Of a stretch of DNA of 64,000 nt, positions 50,254-59,264 are shown piece after piece. Below the pieces are notes generated by a model, which worked only from the letters and a program-made list of their open reading frames with translations, made no database searches and was not told the DNA's origin. The stretch's first letter is position 1, and each line of letters starts with the position of its first letter. The stretch comes from JBCBCP01 sp039817385 (GTDB lineage: Bacteria > Pseudomonadota > Alphaproteobacteria > Rhodobacterales > Rhodobacteraceae): contig JBCBVY010000005.1 in assembly GCA_039817385.1 (NCBI GenBank), forward strand, positions 186,001-250,000, given 5' to 3'. The translations under genes were made by a program, and so were the position numbers.

Positions 50254-51159
50254 ATGAACGCACCTTTCCGCGAAGAGGGCCCGCAGGGACCGGCTGAGCG
50301 CGCCGAGGCGTCCGAGTACAACTTTGCCTATCTCGACGAGCAGACCAAACGCATGATCCGGCGCGCGATCCTCAAGGGCCTCGCTATCCCCGGATACCAG
50401 GTGCCCTTCGCCAGCCGCGAGATGCCGATGCCCTATGGCTGGGGCACTGGCGGGGTACAGGTGTCGGCCTCCGTGCTGACGCCGGACGACATGCTGAAAG
50501 TGATCGATCAGGGCGCGGATGACACGACCAACGCCGTGTCCATCCGCACCTTCTTTGAACGCACGGCAGGGGTAGAAACGACGACGCAAACCAGCGACGC
50601 GACAATCATTCAGACCCGCCACCGCATACCTGAGGCGCCGCTGACCGAAGGGCAGATCCTCGTCTACCAGGTGCCGATCCCGGAGCCCCTGCGCTTTCTT
50701 GAGCCGCGCGAGAGCGAGACGCGCAAGATGCACAGCCTTGAGGAATACGGGCTGATGCATGTGAAGCTCTACGAGGACATTAGCCGTCACGGCCATATCG
50801 CGACCTCTTATGCCTACCCTGTCCGGGTCGAGGGCCGCTATGTGATGGACCCGTCCCCGATCCCGAAATTTGACAACCCCAAGCTGGGCGACATGCCCGC
50901 GATCCAGCTGTTCGGTGCGGGGCGGGAGCAGCGTATCTATGCCCTGCCGCCCTACACGCAGGTGGTCAGCCTCGATTTCGAAGACCACCCGTTTGAGCCG
51001 TCCAAAGCCGACCATTGCTGCGGCCTCTGCGGCTCCGCGGAGAGCTATCTGGACGAGGTCATCGTGGATGATTCGGGCGGGCGCATGTTCGTCTGCTCCG
51101 ACACCGACTATTGCGAAGCCCGCCGCGCGGCAGGCCACAAAGGAGCGTTTGCCGCATGA
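50254..51159 (+). CDS. phnJ: Radical SAM C-P lyase PhnJ
   Basis: A 301-aa enzyme that cleaves the carbon-phosphorus bond of 5-phosphoribosyl-1-phosphonate, releasing methane from methylphosphonate. NFAYLDEQTKRMIRRAILKG start region, PMPYGWGTGGVQVSASVLTP, and the atypical C-terminal cluster motif C256-x2-C259-x21-C281 (HCCGLCGS...FVCSDTDYC), with a following Cys287. All expected cluster ligands are present. Its stop overlaps the phnK start (ATGA). Confidence 0.98.
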   Translation: MNAPFREEGPQGPAERAEASEYNFAYLDEQTKRMIRRAILKGLAIPGYQVPFASREMPMPYGWGTGGVQVSASVLTPDDMLKVIDQGADDTTNAVSIRTFFERTAGVETTTQTSDATIIQTRHRIPEAPLTEGQILVYQVPIPEPLRFLEPRESETRKMHSLEEYGLMHVKLYEDISRHGHIATSYAYPVRVEGRYVMDPSPIPKFDNPKLGDMPAIQLFGAGREQRIYALPPYTQVVSLDFEDHPFEPSKADHCCGLCGSAESYLDEVIVDDSGGRMFVCSDTDYCEARRAAGHKGAFAA

Positions 51160-51926
51160 CCCCCCTCCTTTCCGTATCTGGCGTGTCCAAGCGCTACGGC
51201 CCGCATATCGGCTGTGCCGATGTCTCCTTTGACCTCTATCCCGGTGAGGTGATGGGCATTGTGGGCGAGAGCGGCTCGGGCAAGTCCACGCTGCTGAACT
51301 GCCTTGCGGGGCATCTGCCGCCCGATGCGGGCCGCGTCGTTTTTGATACCCGGAGCGAGGGGCCAAAGGACACCGTCACCATGTCCGAGCCCGAGCGCCG
51401 GATGCTGGGCCGCACCGATTGGGCCTTTGTGCACCAGCACGCGCGCGACGGGCTGCGCATGGGGGTCTCTGCGGGTGGCAACGTAGGCGAGCGGCTGATG
51501 GCCGTGGGCGCGCGCCACTACGGCGATATCCGCGGCAAGGCGACCGATTGGCTGGAGCGGGTGGAGATCGACGCCGCCCGCGTGGACGACCGCCCGACCA
51601 CCTTTTCGGGCGGGATGCAGCAGCGGCTTCAGATTGCGCGCAACCTCGTCACTGGCCCGCGCCTTGTCTTCATGGACGAGCCGACGGGCGGGCTGGACGT
51701 ATCGGTGCAGGCGCGCCTTCTGGACCTGTTGCGCGGGCTGGTGCGCGACATGGGCCTTGCGGCAATCATCGTGACCCATGACCTCGCTGTGGTGCGCCTT
51801 CTGGCGGACCGGCTGATGGTGATGAAAGACGGGCATGTGGTGGAAACGGGCCTGACCGATCAGGTGCTGGACGATCCGCAACATGCCTATAGCCAGCTTC
51901 TTGTCAGTTCCGTGTTGCAGGTGTGA
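51156..51926 (+). CDS. phnK: C-P lyase ATP-binding subunit PhnK
   Basis: A 256-aa ABC-type ATPase. LLSVSGVSKRYGPHIGCADV, Walker A GIVGESGSGKSTLLNCLAGH, FVHQHARDGLRMGVSAGGNV (PhnK-specific), signature FSGGMQQRLQIARNLVTGPR, Walker B VFMDEPTGGLDVSVQA. PhnK docks to the PhnJ core and is not a transporter ATPase. The ATG at 51156 overlaps phnJ. Confidence 0.96.
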   Translation: MTPLLSVSGVSKRYGPHIGCADVSFDLYPGEVMGIVGESGSGKSTLLNCLAGHLPPDAGRVVFDTRSEGPKDTVTMSEPERRMLGRTDWAFVHQHARDGLRMGVSAGGNVGERLMAVGARHYGDIRGKATDWLERVEIDAARVDDRPTTFSGGMQQRLQIARNLVTGPRLVFMDEPTGGLDVSVQARLLDLLRGLVRDMGLAAIIVTHDLAVVRLLADRLMVMKDGHVVETGLTDQVLDDPQHAYSQLLVSSVLQV

Positions 51927-51929
51927 GCC

Positions 51930-52613
51930 ATGATCGAGCTTGAAAACGTCTCCAAAACCTTCACCCTGCACAATCAGGGCAGCGCGGTGATCGAAGTGAT
52001 CAGCGGCGTGTCCCTGTCGGTTGTCCCTGGCGAATGCGTGGCCCTGACGGGGGCGTCCGGCGCGGGCAAATCGACGCTCATGCGGATGATATATGGCAAC
52101 TACCTGACGCAGGCGGGCTCCATCCGGATCGGCGGCACGGAGCTTGTCGGCGCGGCCCCGCGCGATGTGATCGCCCTGCGGCGCGAAACTTTGGGCTATG
52201 TCAGCCAATTCCTGCGCGTGGTGCCCCGGGTGCCGACCGTTGACGTGGTGGCCGAACCGCTGCGCGCCGTGGGCGTGGCGCAGGAAGACGCGCTGGCGCG
52301 GGCGCGTGCCCTACTCGGCCAGCTGAACATCCCCGAGCGGCTCTGGGCCCTGTCGCCCACCACGTTTTCCGGCGGGGAGCAGCAGCGCGTGAACATTGCC
52401 CGCGGCTTTGCCCATTCCTACCCGGCAATGCTGCTGGACGAGCCGACAGCGAGCCTTGATGCCGCCAACCGCGAAGTTGTCCTCAGCCTGATCGAAGCAG
52501 CCAAGGCCCGCGGCGCCGCCATCATCGGCATCTTTCACGATGAGGCCGCGCGGTCCCGCGTCTGCGACCGCGAGATTGACGTCAGCCAGTTCACCCCAGG
52601 GCTTGCGGCGTGA
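51930..52613 (+). CDS. phnL: C-P lyase ATP-binding subunit PhnL
   Basis: A 227-aa ABC-type ATPase: VSKTFTLHNQGSAVIEVISG, Walker A LTGASGAGKSTLMRMIYGNY, FLRVVPRVPTVDVVAEPLRA, signature FSGGEQQRVNIARGFAHSYP, Walker B MLLDEPTASLDAANREVV. It acts with PhnK in the C-P lyase complex. Its stop overlaps the GTG start of phnN. Confidence 0.96.
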   Translation: MIELENVSKTFTLHNQGSAVIEVISGVSLSVVPGECVALTGASGAGKSTLMRMIYGNYLTQAGSIRIGGTELVGAAPRDVIALRRETLGYVSQFLRVVPRVPTVDVVAEPLRAVGVAQEDALARARALLGQLNIPERLWALSPTTFSGGEQQRVNIARGFAHSYPAMLLDEPTASLDAANREVVLSLIEAAKARGAAIIGIFHDEAARSRVCDREIDVSQFTPGLAA

Positions 52614-53158
52614 CGCAGCAAGGCAGGCTCATCGCGGTTGTCGGTCCCTCCGGCGTCGGCAAGGACAGCGTGATGGCGGGGCTAAAGGATGCCCTCCCGC
52701 AGCTGCACCTGGTCCAGCGGGTCATCACGCGCCCGCGTGAGGCGGGCGGGGAAGACCATACGCCTGCGTCTGCCCTTGAGTTCGACGCAATGGCGGCCAA
52801 GGGGGCCTTTGCGCTGCACTGGCAGGCGCATGGGCTGCGCTATGGGATCCCGGTGCAGGTTTCCGAACGGCTGGCGGGGGGCACCGATTGCCTGGTGAAC
52901 CTGTCCCGCAAGGTGCTGAACGATGCGGACGAAGCCTTCGCGCAGTTCATCGTGCTGAACATCACCGCGCGCCCCGAAACCCTCGCCGCGCGCCTTGCTG
53001 CCCGCGGGCGCGAGGGGCACGCGGACATTGCCCGCCGCCTGCAAGAGGCGGAAAAGCCCTTGCCGCAGGGCCTCGACATCCGGCACGTGTCCAATGATGG
53101 CCCGCTGGCCGATGCCGTGGCGCAAGCGGCTGCACGTCTTCAACTGGAAAGGGTTTAG
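52610..53158 (+). CDS. phnN: Ribose 1,5-bisphosphokinase PhnN
   Basis: A 182-aa kinase of the guanylate-kinase fold, starting with GTG at 52610. P-loop LIAVVGPSGVGKDSVMAGLK, VQRVITRPREAGGEDHTPAS, and VNLSRKVLNDADEAFAQFIV, with LAARLAARGREGHADIARRL lid. It makes PRPP from ribose 1,5-bisphosphate, the last step that recovers ribose from phosphonate degradation. It lies between phnL and phnM. Confidence 0.95.
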   Translation: MTQQGRLIAVVGPSGVGKDSVMAGLKDALPQLHLVQRVITRPREAGGEDHTPASALEFDAMAAKGAFALHWQAHGLRYGIPVQVSERLAGGTDCLVNLSRKVLNDADEAFAQFIVLNITARPETLAARLAARGREGHADIARRLQEAEKPLPQGLDIRHVSNDGPLADAVAQAAARLQLERV

Positions 53159-53160
53159 CG

Positions 53161-54354
53161 ATGGATCAGCGTGTGATGGAGCCTGCCGCGGCCCAAAAGG
53201 CGGCAGCCACGGAAACCCCCGACCTGTGCCTTGCGAACGCGCAGCTTGTCCTGCCGGACCGGGTGGCCTTGGGCGCAGTCACCATCGAACAAGGCGTGAT
53301 TGCGGACATCACCTTTGGTGATCACGTTCCAACGGGCGCCGTAGATTGCGGCGGTGACTACGTGCTGCCGGGGCTGGTCGAGCTGCACACCGACAACGTG
53401 GAGCGGCATATCGAGCCGCGTCCCGACGTGGACTGGCCCCACCTCCCCGCGTTGATCGCCCATGATGCGGAGCTGGCCTCGACCGGGATCACGACCGTCT
53501 TTGACGCGATGCGCGTCGGTTCGATCCACGGCGGCAAGGCGCGCTATGACGACTACGCCCGCCAGCTGGCGGATGAGCTGCTCGCAGCCCGCGCGAAGGG
53601 CGTGTTCAAGATCAGCCACTTCCTGCACCTGCGGGCGGAGATCTGCTCGGAGACTTTGCTTGAAGAGCTGGCGGGGTTCGGGCCCGAGGACCGGGTCGGC
53701 ATCGTTAGCCTGATGGACCACACGCCGGGGCAGCGGCAGTTCCGTGACCTGACCGCGCTCAAGCGCTACGTGTCCAAGAAGCGCGGGCTGACCGATGCAG
53801 AGTTCGACGACCATGTCGAAAACCTGCTGGGGCTTCAGAAACGCTTTGGCGCGAAGCACGAGGCGGGCGCGGTGGCGGAGGCGCAGCGGCTGGGCGCGGT
53901 GCTGGCCAGCCATGACGACACCACGGCGGAACATGTCCATACCTCGGCTGCGAACGGGGTTGGGTTTGCCGAATTCCCCACCACGCTGGAGGCGGCGCAG
54001 GCCTGCCGCGAGACCGGGATCGCGGTGATGATGGGCGCGCCGAACTTGATCCGCGGCGGCTCCCATTCGGGCAACGTCGCGGCGGAGGAGCTGGCGCGCG
54101 CAGGTCTGCTCGACATCGTCTCGTCCGACTACGTGCCCTCGGCGCTTCTGCTGTCGGCCTTCCGCCTCGCCGCGCTGTGGGACGATCTGCCCCGCGCAGT
54201 GGCGACGGTGACCTCCGGCCCGTCAAAGGCCGCGCGGCTGACCGACCGAGGTGCGCTGCACGCGGGCCTGCGCGGCGATGTGCTGCGGGTCAGGGAAATG
54301 GACGGCATCCCCATCCTGCGCGGCGTCTGGAGCCAGGGCCGGAAGGTCGGGTAG
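53161..54354 (+). CDS. phnM: Alpha-D-ribose 1-methylphosphonate 5-triphosphate diphosphatase PhnM
   Basis: A 397-aa amidohydrolase: YVLPGLVELHTDNVERHIEP (metal HxD), IVSLMDHTPGQRQFRDL, LASHDDTTAEHVHTSAANGV, MMGAPNLIRGGSHSGNVAAE and LDIVSSDYVPSALLLSA. It removes pyrophosphate from the ribosyl triphosphate intermediate made by PhnGHIL. It starts two bases after phnN and ends the operon; 95 bases on is the tRNA-Thr on the other strand. A divergent paralogue lies at 8691-9809. Confidence 0.96.
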   Translation: MDQRVMEPAAAQKAAATETPDLCLANAQLVLPDRVALGAVTIEQGVIADITFGDHVPTGAVDCGGDYVLPGLVELHTDNVERHIEPRPDVDWPHLPALIAHDAELASTGITTVFDAMRVGSIHGGKARYDDYARQLADELLAARAKGVFKISHFLHLRAEICSETLLEELAGFGPEDRVGIVSLMDHTPGQRQFRDLTALKRYVSKKRGLTDAEFDDHVENLLGLQKRFGAKHEAGAVAEAQRLGAVLASHDDTTAEHVHTSAANGVGFAEFPTTLEAAQACRETGIAVMMGAPNLIRGGSHSGNVAAEELARAGLLDIVSSDYVPSALLLSAFRLAALWDDLPRAVATVTSGPSKAARLTDRGALHAGLRGDVLRVREMDGIPILRGVWSQGRKVG

Positions 54355-54449
54355 GTTGAACGCCTGCACCGCGCCACGCCATGCTGGTGAGAGGGTCAAC
54401 CTCAAACCTGTCCGACGCCTATTCTCCGGCGGCGGCAAATAAATGAAAT

Positions 54450-54525
54450 TGGTGCCGCTGAAGGGACTCGAACCCCCGACCCCATCATTACGAATGACGT
54501 GCTCTACCAGCTGAGCTACAGCGGC
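54450..54525 (-). tRNA. tRNA-Thr (anticodon CGT)
   Basis: The minus strand folds as a full cloverleaf: acceptor GCCGCTG / CAGCGGC with discriminator A and encoded CCA, D arm with AGCTCAGCTGGTAGAGC, anticodon stem CGTCA / TGATG around TTCGTAA (anticodon CGT, Thr for ACG codons), and T arm GGGGGTTCGAGTCCC. 76 bases including CCA. No attachment-site duplication was seen. Confidence 0.96.
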
Positions 54526-54989
54526 ACTCTGGTGCGCGGTGCGATAGCCAAGCTGGCGTCCGGAAGCAAGCGGAAATGAGCGTCGGCGACGCATGTGCAA
54601 CGCGCGTGGAAAGCTGCAAGTCGCCTGTCATACGCTTTGTTCATCATCGCTAAGCAGGTGCGCGTTTGCTTCTGAGGATCTAAGTCGCCCAAACCCCTTC
54701 GCGTCCGCATCGCGCAGAAGGTAAACGGGAATTTCACTTGCCCGTGCGCGTTCCAGCAATGTGGACAAAGCAGCCATTCACGATTTTGTATCCGAGGGCA
54801 GTGCCGGTCCGCGGGGTGGCGCGAGTCGCGCCGCCCGTGGGGGCAGACCGGCGCGGCCCGGTGGTCCACACCGGGCGTGGTCTCTATACCAACAGGTGTC
54901 GCGACCAATATTCCGGGCTAACTCCCAACCTTCGCCGAGCTCTCGAGGGGTGAACCCTGCCGCACCGGCATGTGGGCAAACTGCCCATC
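54526..54989. other. Structured spacer between tRNA-Thr and carB
   Basis: No convincing gene is seen in 464 bases. Two strong adjacent hairpins lie here: GCCGGTC / GACCGGC (54803-54809, 54846-54852) enclosing GGCGCGA-G-TCGCGCC (54818-54832), and CCCGGTG-GTCCA-CACCGGG (54857-54875). A 49-codon minus frame (54628-54777) exists but lacks a ribosome binding site and any recognisable motif. Confidence 0.5.
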
Positions 54990-57900
54990 CTAAGCCTGCA
55001 GCGCCTTGACGCCCACATCCCCGCCCGCCTGTTCCCGGATGGCGAGGGCCGCTGCGTGGCTGCCGGCGGCGGTGGTAAAGTAAGGGATCTTGTCAAACAG
55101 GGCGATGGCGCGGATGGATTTGCTGTCCTCGACCGCCTGCGCGCCTTCGGTGGTGTTCATCACCAGCTGGATTCCGTTGTCCTTCATAAGGTCGGTCACA
55201 TCCGGGCGGCCCTCATAGACCTTGTTGACCGTGCCGCAGGCGATGCCTTCGCCTTCAAGCCATTTCGCCGTGCCTCGGGTGGCGACGAGGGTAAAGCCGA
55301 GGCCTGTGAGGATCGTCGCGGCCTCGATCATGTCCGGCGTCTTGTCCGCGTCGCGAATGGAGATAAAGGCGCAGCCCGCGTCCGGCAGGACCATGCCTGC
55401 CCCCATCTGCGCCTTAAGGAAGGCGCGGGCAAAGGTGCGGTCCCAGCCCATAACCTCGCCCGTTGAGCGCATCTCCGGCCCCAGAATCGTGTCCACGCCG
55501 GGGAAGCGGGCAAAGGGCAGAACCGCCTCCTTGACGGAGAACCACGGCATGTTGGGGTCGGCCAGCGTCATCGGGTCGGCCAGCGGAAGCGTGCTGTCAT
55601 AGCTCGCGCTCGCGTCATAGGCGGGGCGGTGGGGGAAGTCGCTGAGCTTTGCGCCGGCCATGATGCGCGCGGCGATGGAGGCGATGGCTGAATCGGTAGC
55701 CTTGGCGACGAAGGGCACGGTGCGGGAGGCGCGGGGGTTGACCTCGATCAGGTAAATCTCCCCGTCCTTGACCGCGAATTGCACGTTCATCAGGCCGCGC
55801 ACGTTAAGGCCCTTGGCGAGGGCAATCGTCTGCTTTTCAACCTCGGCGAGGATGCCCGCTTGCAATGTGTGGGGCGGCAGGCAGCAGGCGCTGTCACCGG
55901 AATGCACGCCCGCCTCTTCGATGTGCTGCATGATGCCCGCAACGTGCACATCGGTGCCGTCGCAGATCGCGTCCACATCCAGCTCTGTCGCGCCGGACAG
56001 GTAGCTGTCGAGCAGAACGGGGCTGTCGCCCGAGACGACGACCGCCTCGGAGATGTAGCGCTCCAGCCCGGCCTGATCGCGCACGATCTCCATCGCGCGG
56101 CCCCCGAGGACGTAAGAGGGGCGGATCACGAGAGGGAAGCCGATTTCCGCGGCGATCTCAAGCGCTTCGGCATCCGAGTGGGCGATGGCGTTGTGCGGCT
56201 GTTTCAGCCCCAGCTGCTGCACGAGTTGCTGGAACCGCTCGCGGTCCTCGGCGAGGTCGATGGCGTCGGGCGTGGTGCCGAGGATCGGGATGCCGGCGGC
56301 CTCCAAAGCGTTGGCGAGCTTCAGCGGAGTCTGGCCGCCGAACTGGACGATGACGCCGTGCAGGGTGCCGTTTTCCTGCTCGACGCGCAGGATCTCCATC
56401 ACGTGCTCGAAGGTGAGTGGTTCGAAGTAGAGGCGGTCGGACGTGTCATAATCGGTGCTGACCGTTTCGGGGTTGCAGTTGATCATGATCGTCTCGAACC
56501 CCGCATCGCTGAGCGCGTAGCAGGCGTGGCAGCAGCAATAGTCAAACTCGATCCCCTGGCCGATGCGGTTGGGCCCGCCGCCCAGGATGACGACCTTTTT
56601 GCGGTCCGAGGGGCGGGCCTCGCATTCCACGTCGCCAAAGACCGGGGCCTCGTAGGTGGAATACATGTAGGGCGTCTGCGCCTCGAACTCGGCGGCGCAG
56701 GTATCGATCCGCTTGAAGACGGCGGTGACGCCTGCGCTGTGGCGGGCAGCGCGGACCTCCGCCTCGCTCTGGCCGGTGAGGTGCGCGAGGCGGGCGTCGG
56801 TAAAGCCCATCATCTTCAGCTGGCGCAGGCCATCCGCGTCCGTTGGCAGGCCGGTGGCTTCGATCTCTTGTTCGGCCTCGATGATCTCGCGGATGCGGGC
56901 GAGGAACCAGGGGTCGAACTTGGTGATGGCAAAGATGTCGTCGTCGTCCAGCCCCTCGCGCATGGCCTGGGCGATGACGCGCAAGCGGTCGGGGGTTTGC
57001 TGGCTCAGCGCCTTGATGATCGCCGCGCGGCCATTGGCCGGGTCTTCGGCGCCTTCGATCTTGATCTCGTCAAAGCCCGTGAGGCCGGTTTCCAGCGAGG
57101 CGAGGGCCTTTTGCATCGACTCGTGGATGGTGCGGCCGATGGCCATTGCCTCGCCGACACTCTTCATGGCTGTGGTCAGGTGCGGCTCGGAGCCTGCGAA
57201 TTTCTCGAAGGCAAAGCGTGGGATCTTGGTGACGACGTAGTCAATCGTCGGCTCGAAGCTGGCCGGGGTCACCTTGGTGATGTCATTGTCCAGCTCATCC
57301 AGCGTGTAGCCGACGGCGAGCTTTGCCGCGATCTTCGCGATGGGGAAGCCGGTGGCCTTGGAGGCGAGCGCGGAGGAGCGCGAGACGCGCGGGTTCATCT
57401 CAATCACAACCATGCGGCCATCGTCGGGGTTGATGGCCCACTGCACGTTCGACCCGCCCGTCTCCACGCCGATTTCCCGGAGCACGGCAATCGAGTGATT
57501 GCGCATGATCTGGTATTCCTTGTCCGTCAGCGTGAGGGCAGGGGCCACGGTGATGGAATCCCCGGTATGCACCCCCATCGGGTCCACGTTTTCGATGGAG
57601 CAGACGATGATGGCGTTGTCGGCGGTGTCCCGCACGACCTCCATCTCGTATTCCTTCCAGCCCAGCAGAGACTCATCGACAAGGATCTGACCGACCGGGG
57701 AGGCGTCGAGCCCCGACCGGCAGATCGCCATGTAGTCGTCCCGGTTATAGGCCACGCCACCTCCCGTGCCGCCCAGGGTGAAGGCGGGGCGGATGATGGC
57801 GGGCAGGCCGACCTCTTCAAGCGTGTCGAGCGCGGCTTGCACGCCCGCCTCAAGGTCTTTCTTGCCGTCCACGGTTGGGGCGGTCACGATGGCGGCTTTG

Positions 57901-58331
57901 GGGTTTTCGATGCCCAGCCGGTCCATCGCCTCGCGGAACAGCTTGCGATCCTCCGCCATCTCGATCGCATCGCGCTTGGCGCCGATCATTTCCACGCCGA
58001 ACCTGTCCAGCACGCCCATCTCTTCGAGCGCGAGGGAGGTGTTCAGGCCCGTCTGCCCGCCCATCGTCGGCAGGAGGGCATCGGGGCGCTCTTTCTCAAT
58101 GATCTTGGCGACCACCTCGGGCGTGATCGGCTCAATGTACGTTGCATCCGCCAGCCCCGGATCGGTCATGATCGTCGCAGGGTTCGAGTTGACAAGGATG
58201 ATGCGGTAGCCTTCCTCGCGCAGAGCTTTGCAGGCTTGCGCGCCTGAGTAGTCAAACTCGCAGGCCTGACCGATGACAATGGGCCCCGCGCCGATGATCA
58301 TGATCGACTTGATATCGGTACGTTTCGGCAT
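54990..58331 (-). CDS. carB: Carbamoyl-phosphate synthase large subunit
   Basis: A 1113-aa enzyme from the ATG at 58331 (MPKRTDIKSIMIIGAGPIVI). It has two homologous ATP-grasp halves: MEMNPRVSRSSALASKATGF-type VVIEMNPRVSRSSALASKAT in the first and YLIEVNPRASRTVPFVAKAT in the second, VVILGGGPNRIGQGIEFDYC at the domain boundary, and a C-terminal MGS regulatory domain (GFTLVATRGTAKWLEGEG). It makes carbamoyl phosphate for arginine and pyrimidine synthesis with CarA, which is not in the window. The large antisense frame here is a codon-bias shadow. Confidence 0.98.
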   Translation of the reverse strand: MPKRTDIKSIMIIGAGPIVIGQACEFDYSGAQACKALREEGYRIILVNSNPATIMTDPGLADATYIEPITPEVVAKIIEKERPDALLPTMGGQTGLNTSLALEEMGVLDRFGVEMIGAKRDAIEMAEDRKLFREAMDRLGIENPKAAIVTAPTVDGKKDLEAGVQAALDTLEEVGLPAIIRPAFTLGGTGGGVAYNRDDYMAICRSGLDASPVGQILVDESLLGWKEYEMEVVRDTADNAIIVCSIENVDPMGVHTGDSITVAPALTLTDKEYQIMRNHSIAVLREIGVETGGSNVQWAINPDDGRMVVIEMNPRVSRSSALASKATGFPIAKIAAKLAVGYTLDELDNDITKVTPASFEPTIDYVVTKIPRFAFEKFAGSEPHLTTAMKSVGEAMAIGRTIHESMQKALASLETGLTGFDEIKIEGAEDPANGRAAIIKALSQQTPDRLRVIAQAMREGLDDDDIFAITKFDPWFLARIREIIEAEQEIEATGLPTDADGLRQLKMMGFTDARLAHLTGQSEAEVRAARHSAGVTAVFKRIDTCAAEFEAQTPYMYSTYEAPVFGDVECEARPSDRKKVVILGGGPNRIGQGIEFDYCCCHACYALSDAGFETIMINCNPETVSTDYDTSDRLYFEPLTFEHVMEILRVEQENGTLHGVIVQFGGQTPLKLANALEAAGIPILGTTPDAIDLAEDRERFQQLVQQLGLKQPHNAIAHSDAEALEIAAEIGFPLVIRPSYVLGGRAMEIVRDQAGLERYISEAVVVSGDSPVLLDSYLSGATELDVDAICDGTDVHVAGIMQHIEEAGVHSGDSACCLPPHTLQAGILAEVEKQTIALAKGLNVRGLMNVQFAVKDGEIYLIEVNPRASRTVPFVAKATDSAIASIAARIMAGAKLSDFPHRPAYDASASYDSTLPLADPMTLADPNMPWFSVKEAVLPFARFPGVDTILGPEMRSTGEVMGWDRTFARAFLKAQMGAGMVLPDAGCAFISIRDADKTPDMIEAATILTGLGFTLVATRGTAKWLEGEGIACGTVNKVYEGRPDVTDLMKDNGIQLVMNTTEGAQAVEDSKSIRAIALFDKIPYFTTAAGSHAAALAIREQAGGDVGVKALQA

Positions 58332-58363
58332 GCCCTGGCCCCCGGCTGCTTGCAAAGTATCGT

Positions 58364-58405
58364 GTTTCGCGGTGGCGAAACGCGCGTAAATTGACGTGCC
58401 TTATA
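58364..58405 (-). promoter_or_regulatory. Candidate carB promoter and leader hairpin
   Basis: On the minus strand TATAAG (58405-58400) could be a -10. The leader then contains GTTTCGC-GGTG-GCGAAAC (58364-58381), a perfect 7-bp hairpin about 30 bases before the carB start. It could also be an operator for the divergent HAD-like gene. Confidence 0.35.
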
Positions 58406-58533
58406 GGGACGCGGGATGTGGGTGCAAGGGGGCCTGCGGGCCCGGGTTAAAAATGTGGCGAAGGTGACTGGACTTGCCGCAGATGCAATATACTTCGCCT
58501 CATGTGCGCGATGTTAGACATAAGGGGATGGCC

Positions 58534-59211
58534 ATGACCACGTCCGCACTTCTGCTCGGCTCAATCGGTGTTCTGGTGGACACCTCAGACATGCAGCGCC
58601 GCGCGTTCAACACCGCGTTTGAAGAGCACGATCTGAACTGGCACTGGGACGCAGCAAAGTATGCCGAACTGCTCCGAACGCCGGGGGGCAAGGCGCGGCT
58701 GGCGGCCTATGCAGCGGCGCAAGGTCACGACGTGGACGTGGCCGCAGTGTACGAGACAAAGGTCGAGCTGTTCGATTATGCGCTGCGCAGGGCACAGGTC
58801 GGGTTGCGGCCCGGTATTGGCGATTTGATCGCGGAGGCGCAGCGGCTTGGTCTGTTGCTGGGGTTTGTCACCTCAACGAATGCGCGGCAGGTGGCGGCGG
58901 TGCTCGAGGCGCTGCGCGATGAGGTGACGCCGTCGGTCTTTGACTTTATCGGGCATGGCGCGCTGGTCCCCCGTTCCAAACCCAGTCCCCACATCTATTC
59001 AGAGGCGCTGCGGGTGCTGGACGTGACGGCGGGCGACGCGCTGGCCATTGAAGACACGCCGGAAAGCGCGCGCTCGGCCATCTCGGCAGGCATTCCGACC
59101 TGGGCCTACCCGTCGGTGGCAGAGGGCCGCGTGTTCGGGCGTGTCATTGGCACCGGCATACCGCGGCTGGACCTGCTGCGGGCGCCCGAGCTGCTGGCCG
59201 CTGCGGGTTAA
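58534..59211 (+). CDS. HAD-like protein lacking the catalytic aspartates
   Basis: A 225-aa protein related to CbbY/beta-phosphoglucomutase-type HADs. Motif I, usually DLDGVLVD, reads LLLGSIGVLVDTSDMQRRAF: both catalytic Asp are replaced (Gly and Ile). The rest is well kept: FVTSTNARQVAAVLEAL (motif II T), PRSKPSPHIYSEALRVLDVT (motif III Lys) and ALAIEDTPESARSAISAGI (motif IV). It is probably a pseudoenzyme or has a different chemistry. AAGGGG six bases before the ATG at 58534 supports this start. Divergent from carB. Confidence 0.8.
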   Translation: MTTSALLLGSIGVLVDTSDMQRRAFNTAFEEHDLNWHWDAAKYAELLRTPGGKARLAAYAAAQGHDVDVAAVYETKVELFDYALRRAQVGLRPGIGDLIAEAQRLGLLLGFVTSTNARQVAAVLEALRDEVTPSVFDFIGHGALVPRSKPSPHIYSEALRVLDVTAGDALAIEDTPESARSAISAGIPTWAYPSVAEGRVFGRVIGTGIPRLDLLRAPELLAAAG

Positions 59212-59264
59212 GCACACATTTGGTAAGGAGTGTGGCACGCCGCTGCTTCGGCGGGCCTGTTCGT

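Noticed and set aside
54450..54525. tRNA-Thr as an integration site
   Set aside because: No integrase, no direct repeat of the tRNA 3' end and no foreign composition were seen on either side.
54628..54777. 49-codon minus-strand frame starting MAALSTLLERARASEIPVYL
   Set aside because: No ribosome binding site and no family recognised; kept only as a remark in the spacer entry.
55779..58247. 822-codon plus-strand open frame opposite carB
   Set aside because: It mirrors a certain carB frame; high GC at third positions leaves long antisense frames. The product (His/Arg/Asp-rich, no domain) shows no protein-like character.
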